Below, piece by piece: positions 1-8,020 of a stretch of DNA of 64,000 bases. The translations under genes and the position numbers were made by a program. The notes under the pieces are model-generated. The model saw only the letters and a list, made by a program, of their open reading frames with translations. It made no database searches and was not told the origin of the DNA. Every line of letters starts with the position of its first letter. Position 1 is the stretch's first letter. This DNA comes from Streptomyces globisporus (GTDB taxonomy: Bacteria; Actinomycetota; Actinomycetes; Streptomycetales; Streptomycetaceae), in NCBI GenBank assembly GCA_014649555.1, contig BMTG01000002.1, positions 310,001 through 374,000 on the forward strand, given 5' to 3'.

Positions 1-370
1 ACGGGGACGGGGTGAACTTGTCGAGCTTCTTCCGCATCAGCATCGCGTTGGTGCAGAGGAAGACGTATTTCTTCCGGGCGACGAGCTGGCGCACGATCTC
101 GTCGATCTGCGGGTGCATCAGCGGCTCGCCACCGGCGATGGACACCATGGGGGCCCCGGATTCCAGCACCGCGCCCACCGCCTGGGCGACCGGCATGCGC
201 TGCTTCAGGACACCGGCCGGGTGCTGGATCTTGCCGCATCCCTCGCAGGCGAGGTTGCAGGCGAACAACGGCTCCAGCTCGACGATCAGCGGGAACTTCT
301 CACGCTTGCGGAGCTTCTGTTCGAAGAGATACGTCGCAACCTTGATGGTCTGGCGGAGCGGCATGGCCAT
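1..370 (-). CDS. hpnH: HpnH, radical SAM adenosylhopane synthase (partial, N-terminal part)
   Basis: Joins the 5'-deoxyadenosyl group of SAM to diploptene to give adenosylhopane, the first step of C35 hopanoid side-chain synthesis. The visible 123 residues start at an ATG behind a strong AGGAGG that overlaps the stop of hpnG. The radical SAM cluster is seen as C38-N-L-A-C42-E-G-C45 (CX3CX2C), followed by the SAM-binding GGEP at about residues 80-83. The family is about 340 residues, so roughly two thirds lies beyond the left edge. It is the last gene visible of the hopanoid operon. Assignment rests on the motif, the sequence and the position right after hpnG; confidence is high. Confidence 0.95.
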   Translation of the reverse strand, partial: MAMPLRQTIKVATYLFEQKLRKREKFPLIVELEPLFACNLACEGCGKIQHPAGVLKQRMPVAQAVGAVLESGAPMVSIAGGEPLMHPQIDEIVRQLVARKKYVFLCTNAMLMRKKLDKFTPSP

Positions 371-375
371 CTAGC

Positions 376-1023
376 TCACCTCCTGGGGAGCAGTAAAGAT
401 CGGTGCCATTCGTAGAAAGCCGGAAGGACGGCACGAAGTACGCGGAACGCCGATATTCCACCGCGGACCGTGCCGATACGGACGAGCTCATGCTCAGGAG
501 CGTCCACGACCACCCGGACGGCCGCAACCGGGCGCGGTCCGTGACACAGGGCGGTACGCAGTGTCGCGGCGGACTCCATGTCGACCGCGATGGCCCCGCT
601 CGCCCGCAGCGCGGCCCGCTCGGGCCCCCGTACGACGTGGTCGGAGCCGGTCAGCGGGCCGGTGTGGACCCTGCGGCCGGGGAAGGCGCGGGTGAGGGCG
701 GCGACCAGGACGCCGGTGCCGGTGCAGGGGGTGGTGCCGTCCGCGTCCCGGGTCTCCTCGGCGACGACGAGGTCCCCGGGGTGCATCCCCGGGGCGAGCC
801 CGGCGCAGAAGCCGGAGGCGATCACGGCGGCGTCGGGGACCCCGCCGGGGCCCAGGAGGCGCGCCACGGCCGCCTCCGCCGCCCGCGGGCCCATCCCGGT
901 GCGCAGGACCCGGACCGGGCCCGGGGCGCCCCTGCCGCTGCGCAGGGCCATCTGCTCGATGCCGAGGGCGCAGGCGACCAGCAGGGGCGTCACGGGACTC
1001 CCGGACCCTCGCGGATCGCCCAT
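376..1023 (-). CDS. hpnG: HpnG, hopanoid-associated nucleoside phosphorylase
   Basis: Predicted to release adenine from adenosylhopane, giving ribosylhopane or its phosphate. The 215-residue protein has the nucleoside-phosphorylase fold features: an N-terminal strand TPLLVACALGIEQMAL, a glycine-rich turn, IASGFCAGLAPGMHPGDLVV, and VDMESAA near residue 150, where the glutamate binds the ribose. Its ATG overlaps the shc stop as TGATG, so translation is probably coupled. A GTG at 993 (VTPLLV), with GGGAG four bases upstream, is an alternative start that matches the usual family N-terminus better. hpnH follows after five bases. Confidence 0.9.
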   Translation of the reverse strand: MGDPRGSGSPVTPLLVACALGIEQMALRSGRGAPGPVRVLRTGMGPRAAEAAVARLLGPGGVPDAAVIASGFCAGLAPGMHPGDLVVAEETRDADGTTPCTGTGVLVAALTRAFPGRRVHTGPLTGSDHVVRGPERAALRASGAIAVDMESAATLRTALCHGPRPVAAVRVVVDAPEHELVRIGTVRGGISAFRVLRAVLPAFYEWHRSLLLPRR

Positions 1024-3023
1024 CAGGCCCCCTCGGCGGCGTCCGGGCGGTCCGCGAAGGGGTCGCCGTGCACATAGCGCCCGAGTGCGGTGAGGGGGAA
1101 GACCTGGCGATAGAGGTGGTAGTTGATCGAGAAGTCCCAGGGGAATCCGGTGCCGGTGAAATACGGCTCGTCCCAGGAGCCGTCGGCCTGCTGCGCCTCG
1201 GTGAGCCAGGTGACGCCCCGGGTGACGGAGGCGGTGTCCCGGCGTCCCGCGGCGAGGAGGGCGAGCAGCGCCCAGGCGGTCTGGGAGGCGGTGGACTCAC
1301 CGTGCCCGATCCACTTCTCCTCCTGGTAGGAGCGCAGGTCCTCGCCCCAGCCGCCGTCGTCGTTCTGGACGGACTCCAGCCAGTCGACGGCCCGGCGGAT
1401 CGCGGGGTGTCCCACGGGCAGTCCGGCGGTGATCAGGGCGGGCACCACGGACCCGGTGCCGTAGACGTAGTTGACGCCCCAGCGGCCGAACCAGGCGCCG
1501 CACGCCTCCTGTTCGGCGAGCAGCCACTCGATGCCCTCGCGGGTACGGGGGTGTTTCGCGAGCCCCTCGACGGCGAGCATCTCCACGACATGGCCGGTGA
1601 CGTCGGCCGACGGGGGGTCGATGACCTCGCCGAAGTCGCAGAAGGGCAGCCTGTTGGGGAAGGCGCTGGTGTTGTCGGCGTCGAACGCGCCCCAGGCCCC
1701 GTTGCGGGACTGCATCCCGAGGTTCCAGCGGACCCCGCGGGCGATGGCGGCCTCCAGCCGGGCGGGGTCGGGGTGCCGCACCCGGCGCAGCGCCAGGACG
1801 ACCTCGGCGGTGTCGTCGATGTCCGGGTAGTTGTCGTTGTGGAACTCGAACGCCCAGCCGCCCGGGGCCAGTTCGGGTTTGCGGACCGACCAGTCGCCGG
1901 GTCTGGTGATCTCCTCGGCCAGCATCCAGTCGGCTGCCTTCACCAGGGCGGGGTGGTCGGGTCTCAGCCCGGCGTCGGCGAGTGCGATGGTGGCCAGGCA
2001 GGTGTCCCAGACGGGCGACTGGCAGGCCTCGATCATGCGGGCGCCGTCCTCGCGGAGGACGGCGAACCGGTCGAGCGAGGCCAGGCCCGCTTTCATCACC
2101 GGGTGGTCGAGGTCGTAGCCGAGGAGGTGCAGGGCGATGACCGAGTAGACGGCCGGCGGCTGGATCCCGCCCCAGCAGCCGTCGTTCTCCTGGCGTTCGA
2201 TGATCCAGCGGGCGGCCACGTTCATCGCGATACGGCGCAGCGGGCGCGGGGCGACCTTGTGGTAGAGGTGCAGCCCTTTGTCGAGGCGCTGGAAGAGTCC
2301 GTCCCAACTGGTGGGCGGGGCAAGCTTCCTGGGCGGGTTGGGGTGGTCCGGGTCGGTGTGCAGCTCGTCCAGGGCGAAGGGCGCGGGCCGTACGGGGCGC
2401 TTCGCGGAGACGATGGTGAGCGGCACGATGGTCTGCCGGGCCCAGCAGCCGAAGTCGTAGATGTTGAGCGGGACCCACTTGGGGAAGAACATCAGCTCGG
2501 GCGGGAGTTCGGGGAGGTCGTCCCATTTCCACCAGCCGAACAGGGCCAGCCAGATGCGGGTGAAGACGCGGGCGGCGGCGATGCCGCCCTGGTCCCGGAT
2601 CCAGCCGGAGGCGCGGGCCATGTGCGGTTCGTCGGGGCGGTCCCCGGCCAGCCGCAGGGCGACGTACGCCTCGATCGTGGCGGAGAGGTCGCCGGGTCCG
2701 CCGTAGAAGGTGTTCCAGGTGCCGTCGCCGAGCTGTTCGCCGCGGATGAAGAGGGCGGCGGCCCGGGTGGTCTCCGGGTCCTGGATACCGAGGAACTGGC
2801 GCAGGAGCAGGTCCTCGGCGTCCATCGTGACGTTGGTGGCGAGGTCGCCCTTCCACCAGCCCTGCTCGTCCTGTCTGCCGAGGAGGTGCTCCACGGAGCG
2901 TTCCGCGGCCTGCCGCGCGACGTCGGTGACATCGTTGGCGGCGGTTCTCGTGTCGGTCGGATCGTCGGCGGGGACCCCGGTGATGTTCGCGGCCCCGGTC
3001 GATCCGTCGGTCGTCGCTGTCAT
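1023..3023 (-). CDS. shc: Squalene-hopene cyclase
   Basis: Cyclises squalene to the pentacyclic hopene or hopanol at the membrane. The 666-residue length is typical. The catalytic acid motif DIDDTA is at residues 391-396, and several QW repeats are visible (QDEQGWW near 51, QENDGCWGG near 278, QSRNGAWGAF, QNDDGGWGE, QQADGSWDE near the C-terminus). The ATG follows AAGGGGAAGCTC, a good ribosome binding site. The gene is separated from the upstream polyprenyl synthase by 107 bases holding a 12-bp-arm hairpin, so it may not be expressed exactly like the genes before it. It overlaps hpnG by one base. Confidence 0.97.
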   Translation of the reverse strand: MTATTDGSTGAANITGVPADDPTDTRTAANDVTDVARQAAERSVEHLLGRQDEQGWWKGDLATNVTMDAEDLLLRQFLGIQDPETTRAAALFIRGEQLGDGTWNTFYGGPGDLSATIEAYVALRLAGDRPDEPHMARASGWIRDQGGIAAARVFTRIWLALFGWWKWDDLPELPPELMFFPKWVPLNIYDFGCWARQTIVPLTIVSAKRPVRPAPFALDELHTDPDHPNPPRKLAPPTSWDGLFQRLDKGLHLYHKVAPRPLRRIAMNVAARWIIERQENDGCWGGIQPPAVYSVIALHLLGYDLDHPVMKAGLASLDRFAVLREDGARMIEACQSPVWDTCLATIALADAGLRPDHPALVKAADWMLAEEITRPGDWSVRKPELAPGGWAFEFHNDNYPDIDDTAEVVLALRRVRHPDPARLEAAIARGVRWNLGMQSRNGAWGAFDADNTSAFPNRLPFCDFGEVIDPPSADVTGHVVEMLAVEGLAKHPRTREGIEWLLAEQEACGAWFGRWGVNYVYGTGSVVPALITAGLPVGHPAIRRAVDWLESVQNDDGGWGEDLRSYQEEKWIGHGESTASQTAWALLALLAAGRRDTASVTRGVTWLTEAQQADGSWDEPYFTGTGFPWDFSINYHLYRQVFPLTALGRYVHGDPFADRPDAAEGA

Positions 3024-3130
3024 GAGCTTCCCCTTACGTGCAGTCGGTTCTCTGCTGTGCTGGGGTCTCCGTCGGCCGGCGCCCCGGTGAGGGCGCCGGC
3101 CGGCGACTGCGAGTCATATGGAGGAAGTGA
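3024..3130 (-). terminator. Strong hairpin between polyprenyl synthase and shc
   Basis: Within this gap, positions 3073-3102 form a perfect 12-bp stem (CGGCCGGCGCCC and its complement) around a six-base loop CGGTGA. It has no U tract. Lying inside what otherwise looks like one operon, it could be a partial terminator, an RNA processing or stability element, or the 3' end of a first transcript. The shc ribosome binding site AAGGGG lies downstream of it. Confidence 0.6.
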
Positions 3131-4234
3131 TCATCTCTTGCGTACCACCACGAAATCGGCGAGCTCGGTGAGCTGCTCCCGCACCCGGTGGGGCATGTCG
3201 ACGGCGTGCAGCGCCTCGATGGCGATGGCGTGCTGACGACGGGCTTCCTGGGCGGTCCACTCGCGGCCGCCCGCTTCCTCGATGAGCGCCGCGCGGGCGG
3301 CGAACTCCTCTTCGGAGAAGCTGTCGAAGTCGTTGCTCTTGGCGTCGGCTGCGAGCAGTTCGCCGAGGCGCTCGGAGGCCTCGCCGCCCGCGGCGAGCGC
3401 GGCGACGACCGGCAGGGACTTCTTGCGCTGGCGCAGGTCGCTCCAGGTCTGCTTGCCGGTGGACTCCGGGTCGCCCCAGATGCCGAGCAGATCGTCGACG
3501 GCCTGGAAGGCGAGGCCGAGGTGGTAGCCGTACGCCTCCAGGGTGTCGGCGGTACGGTCGTCGGCGCCGCCGAGCACCGCGCCGATGGAGACGGCGCAGG
3601 CCAGCAGGGCGCCGGTCTTGTTGCCCTCCATCTCCAGGCACTCCTCGACGGTGACCCGCTCGCGGTGCTCGTAGGAGATGTCCTGGGCCTGCCCGTCGAT
3701 GAGCTTGCGGGTGGCGGTGGTCAGCCGGCGGGCCGCGCGGCCCGCCTCGACCGTGCCGAGCTCCAGCAGCAGGTCGTAGGCGAGGGCGAAGAGCGCGTCG
3801 CCGACCAGGATCGCCTGGGCGGGGCCGTGCACCTTCCATACGGTGTCGCGGTGGCGGCGCTGTTCGTCGCCGTCCATCAGGTCGTCGTGCAGCAGCGAGA
3901 AGTTGTGCACGAGTTCGACGGCCACGGCACCGGGAATGCCGGCCTCGGCCGGGGCGCCCGCCGCCTCGGCGGACAGCAGGGCGAGCGCGGGGCGTACGGC
4001 CTTGCCGCCGTCGCCGTCCGAGGGCCGGCCCTCGGCGTCGATCCAGCCGAAGTGGTACGCGGCGACGGTGTCCATGGGCGGCGCGAGCCGGTCCACGGCA
4101 GCCCGCAGGACCGGCGCTGACAGGGCTCGTCCGCGCTCCAGAAGCGCGGTGACGTCCGCGGTGTCAGCCACGGTGTCGAAAGCCGGATTCGCCGGGGTCA
4201 CAGACTCTCCTCTTGTTCCGGTGGTACTGCTCAT
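3131..4234 (-). CDS. Polyprenyl diphosphate synthase (farnesyl/geranylgeranyl type) of the hopanoid operon
   Basis: Condenses isopentenyl diphosphate with allylic diphosphates. The first aspartate-rich motif is DDLMD at residues 117-121 and the second is the VDDLLGIWGD region near residue 255; GGKAVRPAL near 75-84 binds the diphosphate. At 367 residues it fits short-chain actinobacterial synthases. The ATG at 4234 overlaps the hpnE stop as ATGA, which decides the start over in-frame upstream methionines. Its place in the operon suggests it supplies farnesyl diphosphate to HpnC/HpnD. Exact chain length cannot be read reliably from sequence alone. Confidence 0.93.
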   Translation of the reverse strand: MSSTTGTRGESVTPANPAFDTVADTADVTALLERGRALSAPVLRAAVDRLAPPMDTVAAYHFGWIDAEGRPSDGDGGKAVRPALALLSAEAAGAPAEAGIPGAVAVELVHNFSLLHDDLMDGDEQRRHRDTVWKVHGPAQAILVGDALFALAYDLLLELGTVEAGRAARRLTTATRKLIDGQAQDISYEHRERVTVEECLEMEGNKTGALLACAVSIGAVLGGADDRTADTLEAYGYHLGLAFQAVDDLLGIWGDPESTGKQTWSDLRQRKKSLPVVAALAAGGEASERLGELLAADAKSNDFDSFSEEEFAARAALIEEAGGREWTAQEARRQHAIAIEALHAVDMPHRVREQLTELADFVVVRKR

Positions 4235-5616
4235 GCCGCCTCCTGCAGCGGATGTCCTGGGGGGCGGCCGAGGTCGTGGAGGGCCGCGTCGGCGGCGGCG
4301 GCGCCGCTGCGCACGGCACCCTCCATCGTCGCGGGCCAGCCGGTGTCGGTCCAGGCTCCGGCCAGCTGGAGGCCGGGCAGCCGGGTGCGGGGGCCGGGGC
4401 GCAGCCGCCCGACGCCCGGGGCGGGCGCGAAGGTGGCGGTGCGCTCCCGGGTGACGAAGAAGTCGCGGATGCCCGCGCCACGGGCGGCGGGCAGGAGGCG
4501 CTCCAGCTCGGGCAGGTAGCGGGAGCGCAGTTCGGCGACGGGAAGGTCGATCTCGGCCTGGGCGGCCGACTGCGAGACGGCCAGATACTGCCCGGGGCCC
4601 TTGAGACCCGAGGAGTGGGTGCGGTCGAAGACCCACTGGACCGGGGAGCCGATCGCGGCGAAGAACGGCCTGCGCAGCACCTTGCGGTCGTAGATGACGT
4701 GCACGTTGAGGATCGGAGCGCATGCGATGTCGAGCAGCAGCTCCGGCTCGTCCAGCGCGCCCGCGGGCAGCAGGTCGTGGGTCTCGGTCTGCGGCACGGC
4801 CAGCACGACGGTGTCGGCGGTGATCCGCTCCCCCGCGCTCTCGACGCTCCAGCGGCCGTCCTCGGTGCGGGTGAGGGAGCCGACCTTGGCGCGCAGCTCG
4901 GTGCGGACGCCCGCGGTGTCCAGGGCCTTGCGGGCGAGGGTGTCGTGCAGGTCGCCGAGCGGGACGGTGGCCCAGCCGATGTCGGCGGCGCCGGGGTCGG
5001 AGAGCAGGCCGGTCTTGAAGACCTTCGCCGCGAGCGCCATGGAGGCGTCCGGGGCGGTGGCGTTCAGGGTGGCGACGCCGACGAGGTCCCAGAGCGCCTC
5101 GATGGCGCGCTCGGACTGGCCGTGCCGGCGCAGCCAGGTGGCGAAGTCGATCCGGTCCAGCTCGGGGTCGGCGGGGTCGAGGCGGCCGAGCGCGAGGGCG
5201 GCCCTGCCCACGGCCGCCTTCTCGGCGAGCGAGAGGTGCGGATAGGCGGCGAGGCCGCCCGCCAGGTGCAGCGGTACGGGCAGGGCGGTGCGGCGGATCC
5301 GTCCCAGGCGCGGCCCGGCGGCCCGGCCGACGTCCAGCACGGGCACGTCGAGGCGGTCCTGGAGCGGGGCCAGGTGCGCGGCGTCGATGCGGTCGAGGAA
5401 CCAGCGGTAGCCGGTGCAGCAGCGCAGGTAGACGTGCTGGCCGTTGTCGACGGTGAGGTCGCCGCGCTGGAAGGAGAAGGCGAGGCCGCCGAGACGGGGC
5501 CGGCCCTCCAGGAGGGTCACGTCGAGTCCGGCGTCGGCAAGGCGGAGCGCCGCCGTCACCCCGGCGAGGCCACCGCCGACGACGACCCCGACGGGGCGCG
5601 GGCTCTCGTCGCTCAT
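4231..5616 (-). CDS. hpnE: HpnE, FAD-dependent hydroxysqualene dehydroxylase
   Basis: Removes the hydroxyl from hydroxysqualene to give squalene, the third step of the HpnCDE route. The 461-residue protein begins MSDESPRP and has the Rossmann dinucleotide motif GGGLAG at residues 14-19, followed by the FAD-binding LLEGRPRLGG. The start at 5616 has GGGAGGGG upstream. An in-frame GTG at 5727 would add 37 residues, but that stretch has poorer third-position GC and precedes the Rossmann core. The start overlaps the stop of a 40-codon ORF (5613-5735) as ATGA. The end overlaps the polyprenyl synthase start. Confidence 0.93.
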   Translation of the reverse strand: MSDESPRPVGVVVGGGLAGVTAALRLADAGLDVTLLEGRPRLGGLAFSFQRGDLTVDNGQHVYLRCCTGYRWFLDRIDAAHLAPLQDRLDVPVLDVGRAAGPRLGRIRRTALPVPLHLAGGLAAYPHLSLAEKAAVGRAALALGRLDPADPELDRIDFATWLRRHGQSERAIEALWDLVGVATLNATAPDASMALAAKVFKTGLLSDPGAADIGWATVPLGDLHDTLARKALDTAGVRTELRAKVGSLTRTEDGRWSVESAGERITADTVVLAVPQTETHDLLPAGALDEPELLLDIACAPILNVHVIYDRKVLRRPFFAAIGSPVQWVFDRTHSSGLKGPGQYLAVSQSAAQAEIDLPVAELRSRYLPELERLLPAARGAGIRDFFVTRERTATFAPAPGVGRLRPGPRTRLPGLQLAGAWTDTGWPATMEGAVRSGAAAADAALHDLGRPPGHPLQEAA

Positions 5617-5735
5617 GCCTGCCCCTCCCGCCGGGTCGTGGCGCTCTGCCGGGTCCTCACCCTGCAGATCGTCGCAGTCAGTGACGCGTCGGGCCACCGG
5701 AAGGTTGTCCCGGGGCCGGAGGCGCACAGCCGCAT
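5613..5735 (-). CDS. Possible 40-residue protein bridging hpnD and hpnE
   Basis: An ATG overlapping the hpnD stop (TGATG) opens a 40-codon frame (MRLCASGPG...) whose stop overlaps the hpnE start as ATGA. It therefore fills the 118-base gap exactly and is coupled at both ends. Thirty-six of its 40 codons end in G or C (90%), against about 78% for the competing hpnE extension frame. It is basic, has two cysteines and no recognisable domain. It may be a real small protein, a coupling relay that carries ribosomes to hpnE, or chance in GC-rich DNA. Confidence 0.4.
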   Translation of the reverse strand: MRLCASGPGTTFRWPDASLTATICRVRTRQSATTRREGQA

Positions 5736-6688
5736 CAGGCTCGCCCCCTGGCGGTGAGCCGCGAGATGTGGCGGGCGTCGAGACCGGACAGGCCGCGCAC
5801 CGCGACGTAGGCCTTCTCGTGGCCGGGCAGGGAGACCCGGCCGCGCAGGACGGCTTCGGGGTCGCGCTCGATCCGGTCGAGGAGGCGGCGGTAGATCCCG
5901 GCCATCGCGGCGACGCAGGCGCCGCTGCGGCGGTCGAGCATCGGCAGCAGCCGGTAGCCCTCGGCGAACAGGGCGCGGGCGCGGCGGACCTCGAAGTGGA
6001 TGAGGCCGGCGAAGTCGGACCCGGGGGGCGGGGTGGTCCGGTGGAACCCTGCCGAGCAGCCGAATTTGGCCAGGTCGTCGGCGGGCAGGTAGGTGCGCCC
6101 GTTGCCCGCGTCCTCGCGGACGTCGCGCAGGATGTTGGTGAGCTGGAGGGCGAGGCCGAGAGTGTCGGCGTACTCCGCGGCGCGCTCGGCCCCGCGGGCG
6201 CCCGGGGCGGTGCCGAAGACTCCGAGGCTGAGGCGTCCGATGGCTCCGGCGACGCAACGGCAGTAGGTCTTCAGGTCGTCCCAGGTCTCGTAGGTCGCAC
6301 CCCGTACGTCCATCAGGACGCCGTCGATCAGCTCGTCGAGTCCGCCGAGCGGGAGCGGGAAGCGGCGGGCGGCGTCGGCGAGGGCGACGGCCACCGGGTC
6401 GGTGTCGTCCTCCTCGACCTTGCCGTGCCGCACCCGGTCGAGCAGCTCGCGGGTGCTCTCCAGCCGGGTCCGCTTGGTCCCCGCGTCCAGCTCCCCGTCG
6501 CCGATGTCGTCGACCCGACGGGAGAAGGCGTACAGCGCCGACATGGCCTGCCGCTTCTCGTTCGGCAGCAGCCGGATGCCGTAGGCGAAGTTACGGGCCT
6601 GCTGTCCGGTGACGGCTTCGCAGTAACTGTATGCGGCCTGCACCGGCGGCGACATGTTTGTCGTCTGTCCCTCCACGGTCCGGCTCAC
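5735..6688 (-). CDS. hpnD: HpnD, presqualene diphosphate synthase
   Basis: Condenses two farnesyl diphosphates head to head to presqualene diphosphate. The 317-residue protein has the first aspartate-rich motif DDIGD at residues 60-64 (after ALYAFSRRV) and the second in LRDVREDAGNGRTYLP. The start at 6688 overlaps the hpnC stop as ATGA; a second ATG 11 codons in (MSPPVQ) is possible. Its closest relative in the window is hpnC, with which it forms the typical paired trans-isoprenyl synthases of the HpnCDE squalene pathway. Confidence 0.94.
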   Translation of the reverse strand: MSRTVEGQTTNMSPPVQAAYSYCEAVTGQQARNFAYGIRLLPNEKRQAMSALYAFSRRVDDIGDGELDAGTKRTRLESTRELLDRVRHGKVEEDDTDPVAVALADAARRFPLPLGGLDELIDGVLMDVRGATYETWDDLKTYCRCVAGAIGRLSLGVFGTAPGARGAERAAEYADTLGLALQLTNILRDVREDAGNGRTYLPADDLAKFGCSAGFHRTTPPPGSDFAGLIHFEVRRARALFAEGYRLLPMLDRRSGACVAAMAGIYRRLLDRIERDPEAVLRGRVSLPGHEKAYVAVRGLSGLDARHISRLTARGRA

Positions 6689-7596
6689 CTCTCTCCACGC
6701 GCTCTTCGCAAGACGGTTCCCACTTCACGCAGCAGGCTGGGCTTGGTGGCCTTGGGCGGTCCGGGCAGGACGTCGAACCCGGCGGCCGAGATCGCCGTGA
6801 GCGCGCTGCGGCCGCCCCCGACGAAGCCGGCGAGGAGCAGTTTCAGCCTGCCGTCGACGCTGCCCACCAGCGGGGGGCCCTCGTCCAGCAGGTCGCTCGC
6901 GCGCTGGGCCTCGTACGCGATCAGGGCGCGGACGGAGGCTCCGGCGGAGGGCGCGGCCAGGTCGGCTTCGGTGACCCGGAAGCGCTCCATGTCCTCGGCG
7001 GGCAGATAGATCCGGTCGCGTTCCAGGTCCTCGGCGACGTCCTGGAGGTGCTCGACGATCTGGAGTGCGGTGCAGACCGCGTCGGAGCGGCGGACGCGTT
7101 CGGGGCTGGTGGTGCCGGTGAGGGCGAGGACCAGGCGGCCGACGGGGTTCGCGGAGAGCTCGCAGTAGGCGGCGAGCTCGGCGTAGGTGCCGTAGCGGCG
7201 GACCTTCTGGTCCTGGCGGTTCGCCTCGATCAGGCCGAGGAAGGGTTCGGGGGTGAGCGCGCGGCGCCGCGCGGTGGGGCGCAGGTTGCGCAGCAGGGGG
7301 TGGTGCGGCTCCTCGCCGGTGGTGGCGAAGACCCGGCGGAGGTCGGCCTCCAGGGCGTCGAGCATGGCAAGGCGGTCGTCGCTCTGCTCCGGCTCCAGGC
7401 CGAGGTGGCGGGCGTCCGCGCCGCCGGGGGCGAGGTCGCCGTCGCCGATGTCGTCGACGAGCCGGGCGAATCCGTAGACCGCCATCAGGTCCCCGCGCCA
7501 GGCGCGGGGCAGGAAGAAGGGCGCCACGGGGAAGTTCTCGTCCGCGGCCTTGCCGAGGGTGGCGTCGCCGGTGCGCGCCGCGGGGGGCGAGGTCAC
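6685..7596 (-). CDS. hpnC: HpnC, hydroxysqualene synthase
   Basis: Converts presqualene diphosphate to hydroxysqualene. The 303-residue protein carries DDIGD at residues 48-52 and the second acidic motif in LQDVAEDLERDRIYLP. It starts with GTG at 7596, a start that overlaps the stop of an upstream 20-codon ORF. It is the first enzyme gene of the hopanoid operon, so the operon promoter should lie between about 7656 and 7900. Assignment between hpnC and hpnD follows the usual gene order and sequence features. Confidence 0.93.
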   Translation of the reverse strand: MTSPPAARTGDATLGKAADENFPVAPFFLPRAWRGDLMAVYGFARLVDDIGDGDLAPGGADARHLGLEPEQSDDRLAMLDALEADLRRVFATTGEEPHHPLLRNLRPTARRRALTPEPFLGLIEANRQDQKVRRYGTYAELAAYCELSANPVGRLVLALTGTTSPERVRRSDAVCTALQIVEHLQDVAEDLERDRIYLPAEDMERFRVTEADLAAPSAGASVRALIAYEAQRASDLLDEGPPLVGSVDGRLKLLLAGFVGGGRSALTAISAAGFDVLPGPPKATKPSLLREVGTVLRRARGER

Positions 7597-7655
7597 TGCG
7601 GACCACCCGGCGCGGGGACGGCGAAACCACGTCGGAGCTGGAGATCTTCCGTCAT
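7593..7655 (-). CDS. 20-codon upstream ORF coupled to hpnC
   Basis: ATG at 7655 opens MTEDLQLRRGFAVPAPGGPQ, and its TGA overlaps the GTG start of hpnC. GGGAG lies 11 bases upstream. Third-position GC is only 13 of 20, so it does not look like an old coding region. It may be a leader that delivers ribosomes to hpnC, which has no good ribosome binding site of its own. It could also be coincidental. Confidence 0.35.
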   Translation of the reverse strand: MTEDLQLRRGFAVPAPGGPQ

Positions 7656-7974
7656 TGCCGTCACATCTCCCGTTCTACACTGCTGACCCAAAACAACCCT
7701 TTTCGGACACGCCGCTCAGTCTTCCGAGTGCACTGCGGCAGAGCGTCGGTGGAGCGGCGTATCGCCCTACTTGCCATGAATCAGCACCGCTCCAGCTTAC
7801 GTTGTACAGCTCACAGGGGGTCGGCGGGGTGGAGCGCCCGCGACCTCGTCCCGGCCGTCCCCGTCAACCTTCCCCGCGCACGGATGACTTGACGTCATCC
7901 GCCGGGAGGAGATCGGCCCCGGACCCCTACTGCGGAGGGCCTGCCCGGCAACGGGCACCGCGCAGGCACCGCAC
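7656..7974. other. Intergenic region upstream of the hopanoid operon
   Basis: No protein-coding gene is supported here. On the minus strand it must hold the hopanoid operon promoter. A TAGAAC at 7672-7677 resembles a -10 box, but no -35 at normal spacing is convincing. An inverted repeat GGATGACttgacGTCATCC lies at 7882-7900, and an exporter terminator follows at 7975-8004. Confidence 0.5.
7882..7900. promoter_or_regulatory. 19-base inverted repeat, candidate operator
   Basis: GGATGAC and GTCATCC flank the five-base centre TTGAC. It lies about 230 bases upstream of the hpnC leader ORF and about 80 bases beyond the exporter terminator. It may be a protein-binding site for hopanoid regulation. 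No regulator gene is adjacent. Confidence 0.3.
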
Positions 7975-8004
7975 GGCCCCCACCGGACGGATCCGGCGGG
8001 GGCC
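7975..8004 (-). terminator. Terminator hairpin after the ABC exporter genes
   Basis: GGCCCCC-A-CCGG, then ACGGAT, then CCGG-C-GGGGGCC. The 11-bp stem with one A.C mismatch starts 17 bases past the exporter ATPase stop. There is no U tract, as is common in Streptomyces. Confidence 0.75.
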
Positions 8005-8020
8005 ACGGGATGGGCTCGGG

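Noticed and set aside
1068-3236. Long plus-strand open frame opposite squalene-hopene cyclase
   Set aside because: It is a shadow of the minus-strand gene in GC-rich DNA: composition is Gly/Val/Asp-rich with no motifs, and the minus frame encodes a full cyclase.
5617-5727. N-terminal extension of HpnE to GTG 5727
   Set aside because: The ATG at 5616 has a strong ribosome binding site and directly precedes the Rossmann motif; the extension has weaker codon bias than the competing small ORF.
7672-7700. TAGAAC with TTGTTT as hopanoid operon promoter
   Set aside because: The spacing is only 13 bases, too short for a normal promoter, so it is not listed as a feature.
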